DNA of 64,000 bases, taken from positions 73,013,601-73,077,600 of the forward strand of contig NC_072894.1 of assembly GCF_027943255.1 (NCBI RefSeq), read 5' to 3'. Origin of the DNA: Anastrepha obliqua (Eukaryota > Arthropoda > Insecta > Diptera > Tephritidae). The notes beneath the pieces were generated by a model. It was not told the origin of the DNA. It ran no database searches and saw nothing but the letters and a program-made list of their open reading frames with translations. Positions 13,311 through 24,962 of the stretch are shown piece by piece. The first letter of the stretch is position 1; every line of letters starts with the position of its first letter. A program made the translations under genes and the position numbers.

Positions 13311-13760
13311 TTGTTGTTGTTGTAGAAGCAATACTAAACCCTGTCAGTGCAGTGTAAATCACCGGTAGTCTTCTTCTAACTTATCTAAAGGTAGGCCCAG
13401 GAAACTTGCTGTTGCGACAGGTTGGGTTCAGAGGGAGAGGGGTCTTACATGAGTGGGTGTGGTGGGGCATGTAAAAAGGTAGTTAGTGTCGTTTGGGGTG
13501 CCTTCACATGCTGGACATGTGTTTAGTATGTCGGGGTCAATTCAGGATAAGTAGAAGTTTAGCCTGCTACAATATCCAGAACGTAATTATGCCAAGCACA
13601 TTCCCATGGCAGCCGGTTCTACGTTTCCGGAATGACTCTGGGTTTTTCGAGTCCAAGGGCTCTCACCCCAGTAAACGAGCCCCATACATATATGGGGAAT
13701 GTTGCTGAAGTGACAGTCCTTGGCCGAATATGAATCCGGGTCGTACTGGTAAGGTAAAAA
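13311..13760 (+). repeat. Dispersed repeat B, long copy
   Basis: Starts with a TTGTTGTTGTAG run and ends with the core GACAGTCCTTGGCCG followed by ATCCGGGTCG. The core recurs at least ten times in this window, usually as a 70-130 bp fragment. No frame or tRNA-like promoter is convincing, so the element class is unknown. Confidence 0.65.
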
Positions 13761-14137
13761 AAATATACTCGTATGTCCTGGTTATAAACATACAAGTACA
13801 TATTTTTAGTAAACACCTGAGAACCACCGTTTCATAGAAAATTTAGGTACAGATTATAAATACAATTTTCATCATATATGAACCATATATTAGAATTTGA
13901 AAATATTTTACGAGATCTGAAATGTTTAATCAACGATTTCTCAATCTGTATGCCGAACTAATCGCACGGTAACTTTTAAAACTTGTGTCAGTGTTATTAA
14001 ATGAAATTTAAATATTTAAATATTCGATGTAGGTTATATTTTTATATTTTACAACAAAATCATTCTCCAAAATAACTTTTTTAACTTCCCTGTAATTAAA
14101 ACAAAAAACAAAAATTTGTAGTCGTAGAGAATAATTG

Positions 14138-14450
14138 GTCCGTACATCCTTTGTTTAGCCGAGCTCCTCCTCAAATTTTTTTCGTACGTCTTGATGTTGT
14201 TCTACACTAATGGAGAGACCTACATTTCTAGGCCGACTCCGAACGGTAAAATATTTTTTATGAAGGCCTCTTTTCATGCCAGGAACACATTCGGAGGTCT
14301 GTCATTGCCTGACGAGGGGCGACCGTTGTTAGAAAGAACCTTTTATATCATTTGATGCTTCATGCACATTGGGTCTCGAACCCGAGCTCTAATAAATGTT
14401 AGCAATGCTCAAACTCACTCAGCTACGCTCAAACTACACTCCGCCTTTTA
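14138..14450 (-). repeat. SINE with the shared body but a different tRNA-like head
   Basis: The body (GGCCGACTCCGAACGG, TGCCTGACGAGGGGCGACCG) is that of the common SINE. The head instead reads, on the minus strand, GTAGCTGAGTGAG (box A) and GGGTTCGAGACCC (box B) with a different spacer and a 3' ATGAAGCATC segment, not the usual GTAGCCGAATGGG head. Confidence 0.7.
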
Positions 14451-14699
14451 AATAAAAATTCTTAAACACACACTTTTTTTACATGCTGTAGCAATATTTA
14501 TTAGGAGTCAAATAAATAAAAAGTTCTTCATTTAAACGTACCACCAATAATATAGCAGATTATTAAGAAAACAAGAAATCTAACTTTCGCTATTCCCTAT
14601 TTCGGTTCAAAGCACTGCTTCTAAAACAAAAAGGTCATTCAGAAACAGAATGAAAAGTGTGTGTAACGTAAGATCAATACTTGTAGTAAGTCCAACATC

Positions 14700-15735
14700 C
14701 AGATTTATTTACCTAAAATCTGGTTTGGCATCGAAACAACGGCATATTCAAACTCTGAAACGGGAATTCGAGACCATTATTCTATAACAACGTTACGTAA
14801 CTGTTTTACCGACGAGAAAGGCCGATCATGATGGGCCCTCTAATATTTGAAGCCAACTTCTAATGGCGCGTGACGCCCATATGACAGCGATATCTTGCTA
14901 AAAGATGGCGTTAGTGTCTAGAAGATTTTTCAAACTTCGTCCAACAAATTTATGTAACATTCTAAGTTTATACGTCCAGAAATTTTGCACATGGGTGTTT
15001 TGTTTTGGTAACTGAAACCCGCCCAAATCATCCGGACCCTTCAATTCAGGTCAGTAGTAATTAAACTCATTATATTTATATATGTATATAATTGGCGCGT
15101 ACGCCATTTTTGGGAGTTTGGCCGAGCTCCTGCTCCTATTTGTGGTGTGCGTCTTGATGGTGTTCCACAAATGAAGGGACCTACAGTTTAAAGCCGACTC
15201 CGAATGGCAGATATTTTTATGAGGAGCTTTTTCAAAACTGAAATGAACTCGGAGGTTTGCCATTGCCTACCGAGGGGCGACCGCTATTAGAGAAATGTTT
15301 TTCTTAATTTTTGTGTTTCACTGAGACTCGGAACTACGTTCTCTCTGTGAATTCCGAATGGTAGTCACGCACCAACTCATTCGGCTATGGCGGCCGCCAA
15401 TTAAACTCATTAGGACTGTTAAATTTTTCCGACGGAAAGTATTATATTTCCCACTCATCGGCCCACGTGCATATGTTTTTTTGCAAATTTTAGTCTGGCA
15501 CACTTGTGTAACTTCATCAAGTCTGCTTTTGTCTTCAACTAGTCGATTGCTACCGGATAAAATTTGTTGCACTCGACTTTTGCGCACTGGTAGATTTAAA
15601 GTACGCGCGCATTTTTTTCTAGACCAACCCGAATTATAGCGCCTTTTTGTCGCGGGGGTAACTTTTGGTTATTATTCTTTGACCGCTTTGTCTTATACTT
15701 TTCCTTAGGTTTTGCGATATTATCTATTGCTTAGG
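14700..15735 (-). pseudogene. Tc1-like transposase, interrupted by a SINE
   Basis: Minus-strand frames read from right to left through a Tc1 transposase: basic N-terminal stretch and HTH region (KLPPRQKGAIIRV), LKFAKKHMHVGR, then after the SINE at 15073-15398 LKGPDDLGG, ISGRINLE, a degraded second-Asp region (FSKISLSYGRHAP-like) and SSVKQLRNVVIE. Several stops and frame changes are present. The SINE split the element cleanly, with a 14-bp duplication. Confidence 0.75.
15073..15398 (-). mobile_element. Full-length tRNA-headed SINE with target-site duplication
   Basis: A 326-bp copy with AATTAAACTCATTA duplicated at 15059-15072 and 15399-15412. Minus-strand order: GGCGGCCGCCATAGCCGAAT head with box A, diverged box B, body, and a TATATA tail. 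This defines the family's true ends. Confidence 0.93.
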
Positions 15736-15799
15736 CCAAGTGATTACAGTTAATGGCAATTTGTATTTTAATCATGGCATGGACCTAGGCGATTTCTCC

Positions 15800-16906
15800 A
15801 TACACATATAGTGTTTATCCTTTTGCCATGAATACTTTTTCTAAGAATTTATGGCGTATTGAAATATTTAATAACTAAATAAAATCAAAACTTTAAAATT
15901 ACTAAACATGCAAACTTTATGCATTTTATGCCAAACTCACTCATTGGATGACGCAAAAATGACTGCCTTTAATTCAATTTCACAACAAAACTAACTCCTA
16001 AAGGAAAAATGTAAAAATTACGACGAAAGCAAATTTTTGAACAAAAATAATCAAAATGCAAAACTTTGAGAGCGAAAACAAGACACCGTTATCATTGAAA
16101 CAAATATTAATAGCATAAATGCCAGTAAAAACCTTTAATTGAATTTCAAACAATTTGACATCTTAACCTCCGTTCTCGGTTTGATCCCATTTATACCCAA
16201 TACATTTTGAATATTATAAAACACTTTCTTCCATGTTATTTAAATATTTTCTAAAATTTTTATTATTATTATTATTTTTTTTTTTAACGGCCACTATTTA
16301 TTTTCGTCTTACCTAGGTTTAGTTTTAGTTGCAAATTATAGATCTGGCGTACACGACTACTTTCCACAAACTGATCATTTATTGACGATAGAGAAGTTGC
16401 CCAAGTCTTTGCAGTCCGCAATAATATTCGATTGATTCAATCAACCCATAGCCGTGCACGCTCATACTCAAGCTTCAAACAATAAAGCTAAATTAATTTG
16501 CTTGCTGTAGACAATTAACTAAATTTCAAGAAAATATGTAAGAATTGATGATTAACTTTACTCCATTGTATATTTTAAGCACCGGTTACAGGTTCGGGGG
16601 GATGGGTGTGCAGTTCACCCTTTTCTCTCATCTGATATGTGTTTGTTTTTTCGTCAACAATAAGAGCTGATCTTCCTTTGTTTTGATTTACGCTTGATAT
16701 AGTAAATATTACAATCATTCTATTGGCAACTACCTATGTACAGAGGGTTATGAAAGTGAAGCAAAATGCATCCCACGCTTTTAACTCTAATTTGAATTAC
16801 TCTATTTGTATCTTAATTTTTGTTATAATTCTGTTCTGAGGTAGTTGACTATGACTGATCCTTCGATTTGCTATTACTTCATTATAGGCCCCTTTGTCAT
16901 TAAAAT
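15800..16906. other. Intergenic stretch, no gene seen
   Basis: AT-rich sequence between the Tc1 relic and the 65-bp tandem repeat. It has only short open frames and homopolymer runs. I recognise nothing in it. Confidence 0.55.
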
Positions 16907-17040
16907 TTATTTTCTACTTTTTAGTTCGATTAGCAATAAAAGCGTGTTTTTTAGTTTTTTTAAGCTATATTTTATTTTCTACTTTTTAGTTCGATTAGCA
17001 ATAAAAGCGTGTTTTTTAGTTTTTTTTTTAACTATTTTTT
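16907..17040. repeat. Two tandem copies of a 65-bp unit
   Basis: TTTCTACTTTTTAGTTCGAT followed by TAGCAATAAAAGCGTG occurs at 16911 and again at 16976, so the period is 65 bp. The copies are nearly identical. Confidence 0.85.
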
Positions 17041-17249
17041 ATTTATAGTATATGTAGGTGTTTACGAGTAATATACTAATACACAACCGCACACTAAATA
17101 CTAACCTCAATTGTGGTGTGGAAACTAAAAAAATACCCAATTCATGTTTCTACCGGTATGGCAATATTGGCAAATGTTATAAAAAATGCACATTTTTCAG
17201 CGCTATCACGAGAAAAAGAGTTTCCCATCTAGTCATCTATGTTGTGTGT

Positions 17250-17935
17250 TCCGAGTCGATCAGATTTTTAGAAGCCAGTGAAAATTAAGCTCAAAGATTC
17301 CGTTACAGTCATTCATACATACAACCCGAGCTAATAAAAGTGTGTTAAAAAAATAAAATATTAGTCCTGGCAATCCTAATAAGGATAATGGAAAATTTAT
17401 CTCACATGTCTCACACTGCACTCGTTTTTCGTGACTATTTCGCCAAAAATTCCACGCATATCGTTCCGCAACCACCGTATTCGCCTGATTTGGCTCCGTG
17501 TGACTTCTGGCTATTCCCAAAACTCAAGAGACCACTACCGGAAATGGACTATTTGGCATGTTTCGGGGATTGGAAAACTCGTTGGCATAAGTGTATTTCA
17601 TCGAGAGGGCATTATTTTGAAGGGGATGAAATTGATTTACAAGAATAAATGACGATTTTTCATTTTACAACCAAATTCACCTTACTTTTTGCCCACAGGT
17701 AAAAAAAGAAAATATTAATCCTGGCAATCCCAATAAGGATAATGGAAAATGTTTATCAAATTATTGCATTGTCATCGGTCCTTGATAGGTGTGCAAAATT
17801 TCAAGTCGATGAGATGTTTAGAAGCCAGTGAAAATTAAGCTCAAAGATTCCGTTACATACATACATAAATACATACATAAATACATACAAACATACATAC
17901 ATACATACAACCCGTCCTAATAAAAGTGTGTTAAA
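17250..17935 (+). repeat. Duplicated repeat segments on both sides of a mariner fragment
   Basis: GAAGCCAGTGAAAATTAAGC with AAGATTCCGTTAC occurs at about 17272 and 17822, and CTGGCAATCC-AATAAGGATA at about 17366 and 17719. The second copy continues where the first is interrupted. A CATACATA microsatellite (17853-17910) and AATAAAAGTGTGTTA complete each unit, which suggests the 3' end of a retroposon. Confidence 0.7.
17388..17700 (+). pseudogene. mariner transposase C-terminus
   Basis: 86 codons with QPPYSPDLAPCDFWLFPKLK (the region before and around the last catalytic Asp), then WKTRWHKCISSRG and YFEGDEIDLQE, the usual C-terminal end of the mariner family. A TIR-like CCTTACTTTTTGCCCACAG follows at about 17680-17699. 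The 5' half is missing. Confidence 0.85.
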
Positions 17936-18122
17936 AATAAGTTGAAGCAAAGGGCCACCACACGTCATGCTTCAAAATCATGGGTTTTTCCGCATTCATA
18001 TATTTTGCCTTGAAACAATTTTGCAGTACTATCAATTGTTGAGCTGCCCCACTGCACTTTTATCACATAGAAACTTGCACCAGTCTATTTCACTGGTACT
18101 GGTATATAAGTGTCAATATATA

Positions 18123-18804
18123 TTAGGGTGGTCCAAAAATGCATGGGAAAAAATTTATATTAAAATTTTTATGCTGCCGCCCCCCATAATGGTAAAGAAT
18201 GAAAAATAAAAAGGCCCGTATTTTTTTTTTTTTTAATCAGACCATATTTAATGGTGCCGCCGGGGCTTTGAAATATCCCATGTATTTTGCATGGGAAAAA
18301 ATACTTTTTCGTAGATTTCATGTAAAAACCTGGAAAATGAATATATTTTAACCGGATACCTCAGTTTCTCTTCATAATTGGCCAGGGAATAACAACCAAT
18401 TATGAAATAATTAATTTTTTTGTATTAACTATTTTTTATAGAACCCCAAAAAGCCCCCATAAAACGAAAATCTAAGAAAAAATCGAAAAACAATATTTTA
18501 TATTACTTTTATGAAAATAGTTAATACAAAAAAAATTAATTATTTCATAATTAGTTGTTATTCCCTGACCAATTATGAAGAGAAACTGAGTTATCCGGTT
18601 AAAATATATTCATTTTCCAGGTTTTTACATGAAATCTACGAAAAAGTATTTTTTTCCCATGCAAAATACATGGGATATTTCAAAGCCCCGGCGGCACCAT
18701 TAAATATGGTCTGATTAAAAAAAAAAAAATACGGGTCTTTTTATTTTTCATTCTTTACTATTTTGGGGGGCGGCAGCATACAAATTTTTTTTGGACCACC
18801 CTAA
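18123..18804. mobile_element. 682-bp foldback element (long inverted repeat)
   Basis: Left end TTAGGGTGGTCCAAAAA and right end TTTTTGGACCACCCTAA are flanked by TA (18121-18122, 18805-18806). The arms, about 310 bp each (18123-18440 and 18500-18804), are near-perfect reverse complements with only scattered mismatches and small indels. The loop (about 60 bp) contains ACCCCAAAAAGCCCCCATAA. There is no coding frame. A transcript would fold into a roughly 300-bp hairpin. Confidence 0.93.
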
Positions 18805-19316
18805 TATATATTTGATACGAATATATGTACATATGTATGTAAAATAACAGAAAACGGAAAAAATATTAAATGCAGCAAGAATTTTGAATTTAAATTGCAA
18901 AGGCAGCCATTTTGACTGGTCTAGTAAATCTACGTGAAAGGCATCGGTCAATTAGCGCTTATTGGCATAGATCTATGGCTTCAGAAAACTCCGCGGGAAA
19001 AAAAGTGCAGTGTAGTCCAATCACACGATCCTGGTAGTAAATTCACGTCACCTCCATGAGATATAACCAAAACCTTAACTCATTTATAATGTATAAGTGG
19101 TTAATCATTTGCATTTGCTGCTTAATCGTTCAACATATCATGGTGATTTACCTGGCCTCCACAACCTGCCAACATCGACTCGTCCCTATTGAAAACCCCA
19201 TCGTATCCCTCATGGTTGCACCTATGTACGCAGGTGACTCTTTATTATATGCAAGACTAATTGAACAAAACTTTATCAAAATTTCATTAATGTATTATTT
19301 ATTTTTATTTATGGCA

Positions 19317-19595
19317 CGGCGGCCGCCGCAGCCGAATAGGTGGAGTTATCAACAACTGATCCAAAAAGTTTTTTCTAATAGCGGTCGCCCCTCGGCAGAC
19401 AAGGGCAAACCTCCGAGTGTATGTATTTCTGTCATGAAAAAGCTCCTCAGAAAAAACCATCTGGCATTCGGAGGCGGCATTAAATTGTAAGTCCCTCCAT
19501 TTGTGGAAAAACATCAATACGCACACCACAGATAGGATAAGGAGCTCGGCCAAACACGAACAAATAAGGTATAAGCGCAAATTATATATATCTAG
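19317..19595 (+). repeat. tRNA-headed SINE, head partly deleted
   Basis: GGCGGCCGCCGCAGCCGAAT start (box A), then the box B part is lost; the body from TAATAGCGGTCGCCCCTCGG to GGAGCTCGGCCAAACACG and an ATATAT tail is complete. Confidence 0.85.
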
Positions 19596-19869
19596 TTGAA
19601 AATGTCCAATATACGTAACTAAGAAATAGTTTTCCAATGCATTGTATGATTAATTACAGTCCAACTGTACATTTTTTAAGACTGCAAGAATGAACATGTA
19701 AAAATAGTTTACAAGAAAAGTAGATTGAGAAAGCACGTAAGCAGTAATAGGACCCAAAGTACTTTTAGCTCGAAATGTCGGCCATTAGGCACACTACAGT
19801 TACAAAATTATTCTTATTATACTGAGAAAATGGCGAATTAAGTTATTCCTTTTAGTATCCTGTAAAATC

Positions 19870-20410
19870 TATTAATCTCATGAAGCAGATTTTTCTAGGT
19901 TTGGTGTCACATATTCGTATAAACGCGCTCGTAATTTTAATGCTACTACCTCTCCCTTTTCTCAATGCATTGCTCACATCTTCTAGCTCACGAAATCGAA
20001 AGCTGCAACCTTCTATTCTATCATCCTTGCAGAATACCAACCTTTATAATTGTAATAGCCTGCTGCTGGTTAATCTTTTATGTGACACCAATCTGAAACC
20101 TTCATGTTACACCAATTCCCTTATAAAGAGCACACATTCTTACCAATAGCTCCTCACACTTGAGGGAAACCCAATGACTCAAAACGATTTAAATACTCAC
20201 TTAATTAAATTTCAGACCTCATGGTAAAATTCAATTTAAATGCAGCAAACAGTGCTTTTACCGATTCCGAGCATATTTGCAATTGTGTGCTTCTCCGCCG
20301 AAGTATCAACGGCGTACATAACAACTGCAATTCGGGTTTTCAATGTAAATGTCTTGCGATAGTCAGTATTTCTCCTCTCGAGACCGTTTAGCATAATAAA
20401 CAATTTTTAA
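19870..20410 (-). pseudogene. PIF/Harbinger transposase relic
   Basis: On the minus strand 20400-20260 reads LNGLERRNTDYRKTF and TIANMLGIGKSTVC, the region that opens HARBI1-type nucleases, followed by FESLGFPQ and, near 20050, YYNYKGWYS, a hallmark of the DDE_4 domain. Stops and frame breaks make it non-functional. No ends were found. Confidence 0.65.
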
Positions 20411-20774
20411 AAAGATGCACGCATATTCGGAGATTATTAAAAAAATGCATCGGAACTCCGCTGGTAATCTACTCCACAATATTATACTGACTATTTTGTG
20501 CATCGGGAAGGATGGTTCTGTGCGTAGAAGTCCACGCAAGTGGGGAAAGTCCCTGATCGGTATTCACTTGGGAGTGGCCAGGACGATTCTTCTGCATATG
20601 GTCCAAGCAGCTCACAACTTCCGAGCTCCACCCAAGTATCTCTAGGTAGCTTCCAAACATTCGCTTGAGAGCGAGCTAAAGTGAGAAGGCAAAGCAACCC
20701 AGAATATTTGGTTATGCCCAGGGTTTGTGACCCGACACATAAAAATAAAACCTCGTATGAAACCCTGACATAAA

Positions 20775-22430
20775 CGCTATCCAGGAAATGAGATGGAAGG
20801 ACAAGGTGAATACAAGCAAGTGAGTTACGATATTTACTACAGCTGCCATGCGGAGAGGCCCAAGTTGGGATGCGGATTACCGGTACGTGGGAAGCTTCGA
20901 GAAAAGAGTCGAGGTTCACAGCCGTGAGCAAAAGACTTTCCACGATCCGTATCAAGGCTAAGACGGCGACAACGTGAGCCGTGCACAAAAAATACTAGTA
21001 CAACACTACTCGCAGTGTACCGGGCCAGGAAGGATGCCAAAAAATATTATCAGCAAGTCAAACGTCTGACCGAAGGTTTCAAGTCCAAAGTATCTTCTTG
21101 TAAAAATGAAAATGGGAATCTGGTTACAGATACGAATCTGATACTGGGATTATGGAGGGAACATTTCTCTAAATTACTGGCTGGTGATGGTGCTACCAAT
21201 ACTGCTGCTAGGGAAATGAACCCGGTAGTGCCAATTGAAGAGGACGGGGTGGATGTTTCCCACCTAGCTATGACGAGGTCAGAGTAGCTATCTAGCGGCT
21301 GAAGAACAATAAATCAGCCGGAGCAGATGAATTCCCAGCAGAACTGTTCAAGGCCGGCGGCAATGGACTGATTGGCTGATATGGCTAGGAGAAAGCATGC
21401 CCAATGATTGAAATCTCAGTCGATTATAATGCTGACCGATAAGGGATCGCCTATATGCCACAATACCTGAGTTCGGTATTACCGCGAAACTGATTAGGCT
21501 TTGCAAAATGACATTGTGCAACACGTCCAGTTCTGTCAAAGTAGAAAACGACCCCCCGCAAACTTTCAATAGCGAGCGCGGTTTCAGACAAGGTGATCCA
21601 CTAACGTGCGACCTCTTCACCTTCCTCATGGAAAGGGGTACTGCGAAGAGCCGTTGTTCATCGAAATGGTACTATTTTCACCAAAAGTGTCCAGCTCCTT
21701 GCATATGCTGATGACATTGACCTCATAGGGAACTGCAAGCGAGATTTTACCGCAGCATTTCCGCTATCGAAAGAGAGTCAAATAGAGTGGGTCTAGCGGA
21801 TAACGAGGGCAAGACGAAGCTGGCCACTAGGCAAGCTACGAGGAGTTTTGGATACAGCATTTCAGCGGACAATATACCTTTGAAGCCCTCGAAGAGTATA
21901 TATATCTTGGCACCACCGTCACAACAATAAACGATATCAGCCTGGAGATAAACCGGCGAATCACGTTTGGTAATAGGTGTTAATATGGTCTTTGTAAGCA
22001 AATACGTAGCAGAGGCCTCTCTCGCCCGACAAAACTAACACTCTACAAGATGCTCATCTCGTCCGTATTATTTCAGTGCCAAAAGCATGGGTCGTGTCGC
22101 AGACTGATGCAGCAGCTCTTGAGATATTCGAGAGAAAGATTCTTTGGAAAATCTTTGGTCCTCTTCGTGTTGGCGATAACTACTACCGCCGAATTATCCA
22201 CGAGCTGTATGAGCTGTACGACGAAGTGGACATAGTGCAATATTCAGCGCTTGCACTGTCTGGTTCCCGTCGGGCATATGGATACAGAAGCTACAGCAAA
22301 GAATGTGTTCGGATGGCAAGTTAGAGGATAACGGGGAAGACTATGCCTCCTCCTCATCGCTTGGTGTAATAAATTGGAGAAGGCGCGCGTAAAGCAGAGA
22401 CGCCTCATTTGAGCAAGAAACCAACATTTC
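20775..22430 (+). pseudogene. RTE-like non-LTR retrotransposon, endonuclease and reverse transcriptase remnant
   Basis: Order along the plus strand: endonuclease remnant (QEMRW, IYYSCHAERPK near 20830), linker YRARKDAKKYYQQVKRLTEG (21018 on), RLKNNKSAGADEFPAELFK (21290), then an internal deletion, FGITAKLIRLCKMTL and GFRQGDPLTCDLF (21570), AFSAIERESN, DAAALEIFERKI (22105), and SLGVINWRRRA (22355). It is riddled with frameshifts. The RT catalytic FADD/YADD box is broken. Confidence 0.82.
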
Positions 22431-22872
22431 ATTGCTTGACTCTTAGCATCAAATAATTTCTCCATGATTTCCATTAAATATAGAATATTTAAAAAGAATA
22501 ATACAATTTTTATTACTACATAAGACATTTTAAATTCTTCCGCGATGAACAATAATATAAAAAAAACAATAAGCAGTAAGTCAAAACCAGCTGTTTTATA
22601 AATCTGTGACAGTACTGTGAACCGATATTTTAACATTTTGAAAGTGCCTACTTCACTTATTTATTTATCAAACACACAACCATTAGCTATTTTACAATGT
22701 TTGGCCTTAATTCTAAGAGCTTAAAAATAGCATTAAAAATAGAGTCGTTTTAGAGAAAAAGATTTCACAAAGGTAAATAGTAGGCTGTAAAAAGTGGAAT
22801 TAGAAGGAAAAGAACAAGGAAACATTAGAAGAACACTATTACAAAATGGAAATGTATGTGCATATTAGAAAC

Positions 22873-23118
22873 TTAGTGGGTAAAATAATGTAGGAGCTTA
22901 TTTTCATTTTTTAATGAATTGATCTTTTGTGGCAGATTGTTCCAAAGACGAACAGCAAAAACGAAGAACTGACGTTCAGATACAAGGCAACTGTAAGTAA
23001 GTAAGTAAGTTAAGTGATCGGGCCGATCTAGTGAATTGTAGCATGTATCTTTTTCTGTGATGTTTTGAATCTGACGGGTTCCCCAAACTAGTAGAATAAA
23101 TGAGTTATCTGGAACCAA
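22873..23118 (-). pseudogene. Non-LTR retrotransposon 3' end (CR1/jockey-like)
   Basis: An 81-codon minus-strand frame contains SERQFFVFAVRLWNNLPQKI, which resembles the conserved C-terminal FxxRxxxLWNxLP motif of CR1- and jockey-type reverse transcriptase proteins. The clade is uncertain. 22440-22870 and 23120-23570 show no gene. Confidence 0.5.
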
Positions 23119-23572
23119 AAATTTAAGTATTGTTGCGTTAATAAATGGTATAAACTAGTTAAGTATCGACCCTTAACTCACTAAATATTTGCACAGCCTG
23201 GCTCCTTAACAACAGCGGCAAAGTTGTATCCAGACGATTCCAATGTCTCTATTATATGAATTGGCCAGCAAATCTAAAATTAAAAAAAAAATTGATTTGC
23301 AAAATTTAATTATTATGCCTATTAATAATGCAATTTAGTCCAAGCATACGACGATGGGCATTAGTACACCCACGAGTTGTATTGGACTTGCAAAAGTGTT
23401 AATTTTTCTTTCCACCTACGCATTTTCGAATAACTTGGGAATGAAAATTGAAATGTTGAAAAAATACTGGGTATCTGTAGTGAGAAAAACCTAGTCAGGA
23501 CTTAAATTTCAAAAATGTACAAAAAAATGTATGATTTCATCCACTAATAGCTCTAAAAGTAATAAAGGGTCT

Positions 23573-24555
23573 TTCAAAAGGGACGTCTAGATGTCACTAG
23601 TGAATAATCTCTTTTTATGCCATATTTGAGTGATATACATATAGAACCACGATATGAGATAGAGATAGAACCACGCCTTAAGGTTATTGAAACTTATGAT
23701 TTTAAATATAATATAAATATAATAGCCGAATGAGTCGACAATGCAAATGCTAGGTTAGGTTAGCCTGGTTGACATTAAGCCACTCATAGACCTTTTGGTC
23801 CCTAGCGATACCAGATGGAGACTGAACACTACGAATACTGAAAGTAGGCATCATGTAGGATGTCGACGTTTTTAGCGAATCTAAGCAGAGCTGTGGGATC
23901 CGCTTTTGAGACATCCTCCAGACCCTCAAACAGCGAAGCTCGCAGACATTTTGAACGCGTTTTTAATAATGCCGGACAAACACACAAAAGTGTTGTAAAG
24001 TTTCCTCAACATTCTCTCTGGATATTGTGCGCATGTGCAGCCAATAGATTATGACTTGTCAGCATATCTACGATAGTTCTGCGAGAGCGTAAATACGAAT
24101 TGAGTCAGTTTTTTTTCGTTAGTTCTACACATAAATATTGCTGTTTTGCATGGGGCCCGATTAGTCCAGCTAGGTTCCACTCCCCTTTTCATGAAGTCGC
24201 AATTCAGTCAATGTAAAGGTTGGTGAAAAAATGTCAAGCAACTGTTTCTGGATTCGTGGATAGAAAAAGGACTGACAGACCAAAAACTGAACGTTCTGTA
24301 GGAGAATATGGTATTACTGCTGTAGCTCAAAGTGTTGCTAAACAACCTTCCACATCGATATCTCGACGTTCTCAACAATTAGACATTCATGAATCGACTG
24401 TTTGAAGGATTTTGCCTGTAGACGTACTGATGGTGGACATTTAAATAATGTTATTTTGCACATAAATAATAATTGTTAAGAGCCGTATTTCAAATAAAAA
24501 CAGTGTTTTACTTTAAAACACCAACTAGGAGCGTCTTTTGAAAGAACTTTTTATT
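23573..24555 (+). pseudogene. rosa-like mariner relic
   Basis: Frame 24220-24405 has SGFVDRKRTDRPKTERSVG then RRSQQLDIHESTV, the HTH region of rosa-like mariners. Possible degraded TIRs are GGGTCTTTCAAAAGGGACG at about 23577 and, inverted, GAGCGTCTTTTGAAAGAAC at about 24531. The catalytic core is missing. Confidence 0.6.
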
Positions 24556-24844
24556 TGGAAAAATAACGTTATAAACACTGGAATGAAACAAGGAATATTT
24601 CTGTTATGCAGACTTCTGACTTACGAGTGCCCGTTCTTTTTAATAATTGAGTTAAAAGATTTTCCAAAAACAGGAACGAGTGTTCGTTCTGTTTAATAAT
24701 TGGACTAAAAGTCTTTCCAAAAGCAGGATGCCTGTAAATATTTTTAATTTTGTGCATGGATAATTTATAGCTGTATTTTTGCTGACCTAAATCCTCTTCG
24801 AAACTTTCTTAAAAGGTTTATTCATTGAAACGGCACAATCGGCG

Positions 24845-24962
24845 ACGAATATTTGCCCGTTCCCACGACAGTCGGTAACCGGAACGACCCAAATTTATAT
24901 CCGGCAAAGGACTATCACTTCGTATATGTATGGAGAATGTTTATGCTGCTACAACAACAACG
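24845..24962 (-). repeat. Dispersed repeat B
   Basis: Reverse complement of the B core (CCGTTCCCACGACAGTCGGT, then ATTTATATCCGG-AAAGGACT) ending in GCTGCTACAACAACAACG. Confidence 0.75.

Noticed and set aside
18123..18140. TTAGGG at the hairpin ends as telomere repeat
   Set aside because: Single copies at the element ends only; flies lack TTAGGG telomeres.
19056..19490. 144-codon plus-strand open frame
   Set aside because: Its second half is the SINE at 19317; the first half has no domain or conserved feature.
20491..20988. 165-codon minus-strand open frame
   Set aside because: Shadow of the RTE-like endonuclease region on the plus strand.
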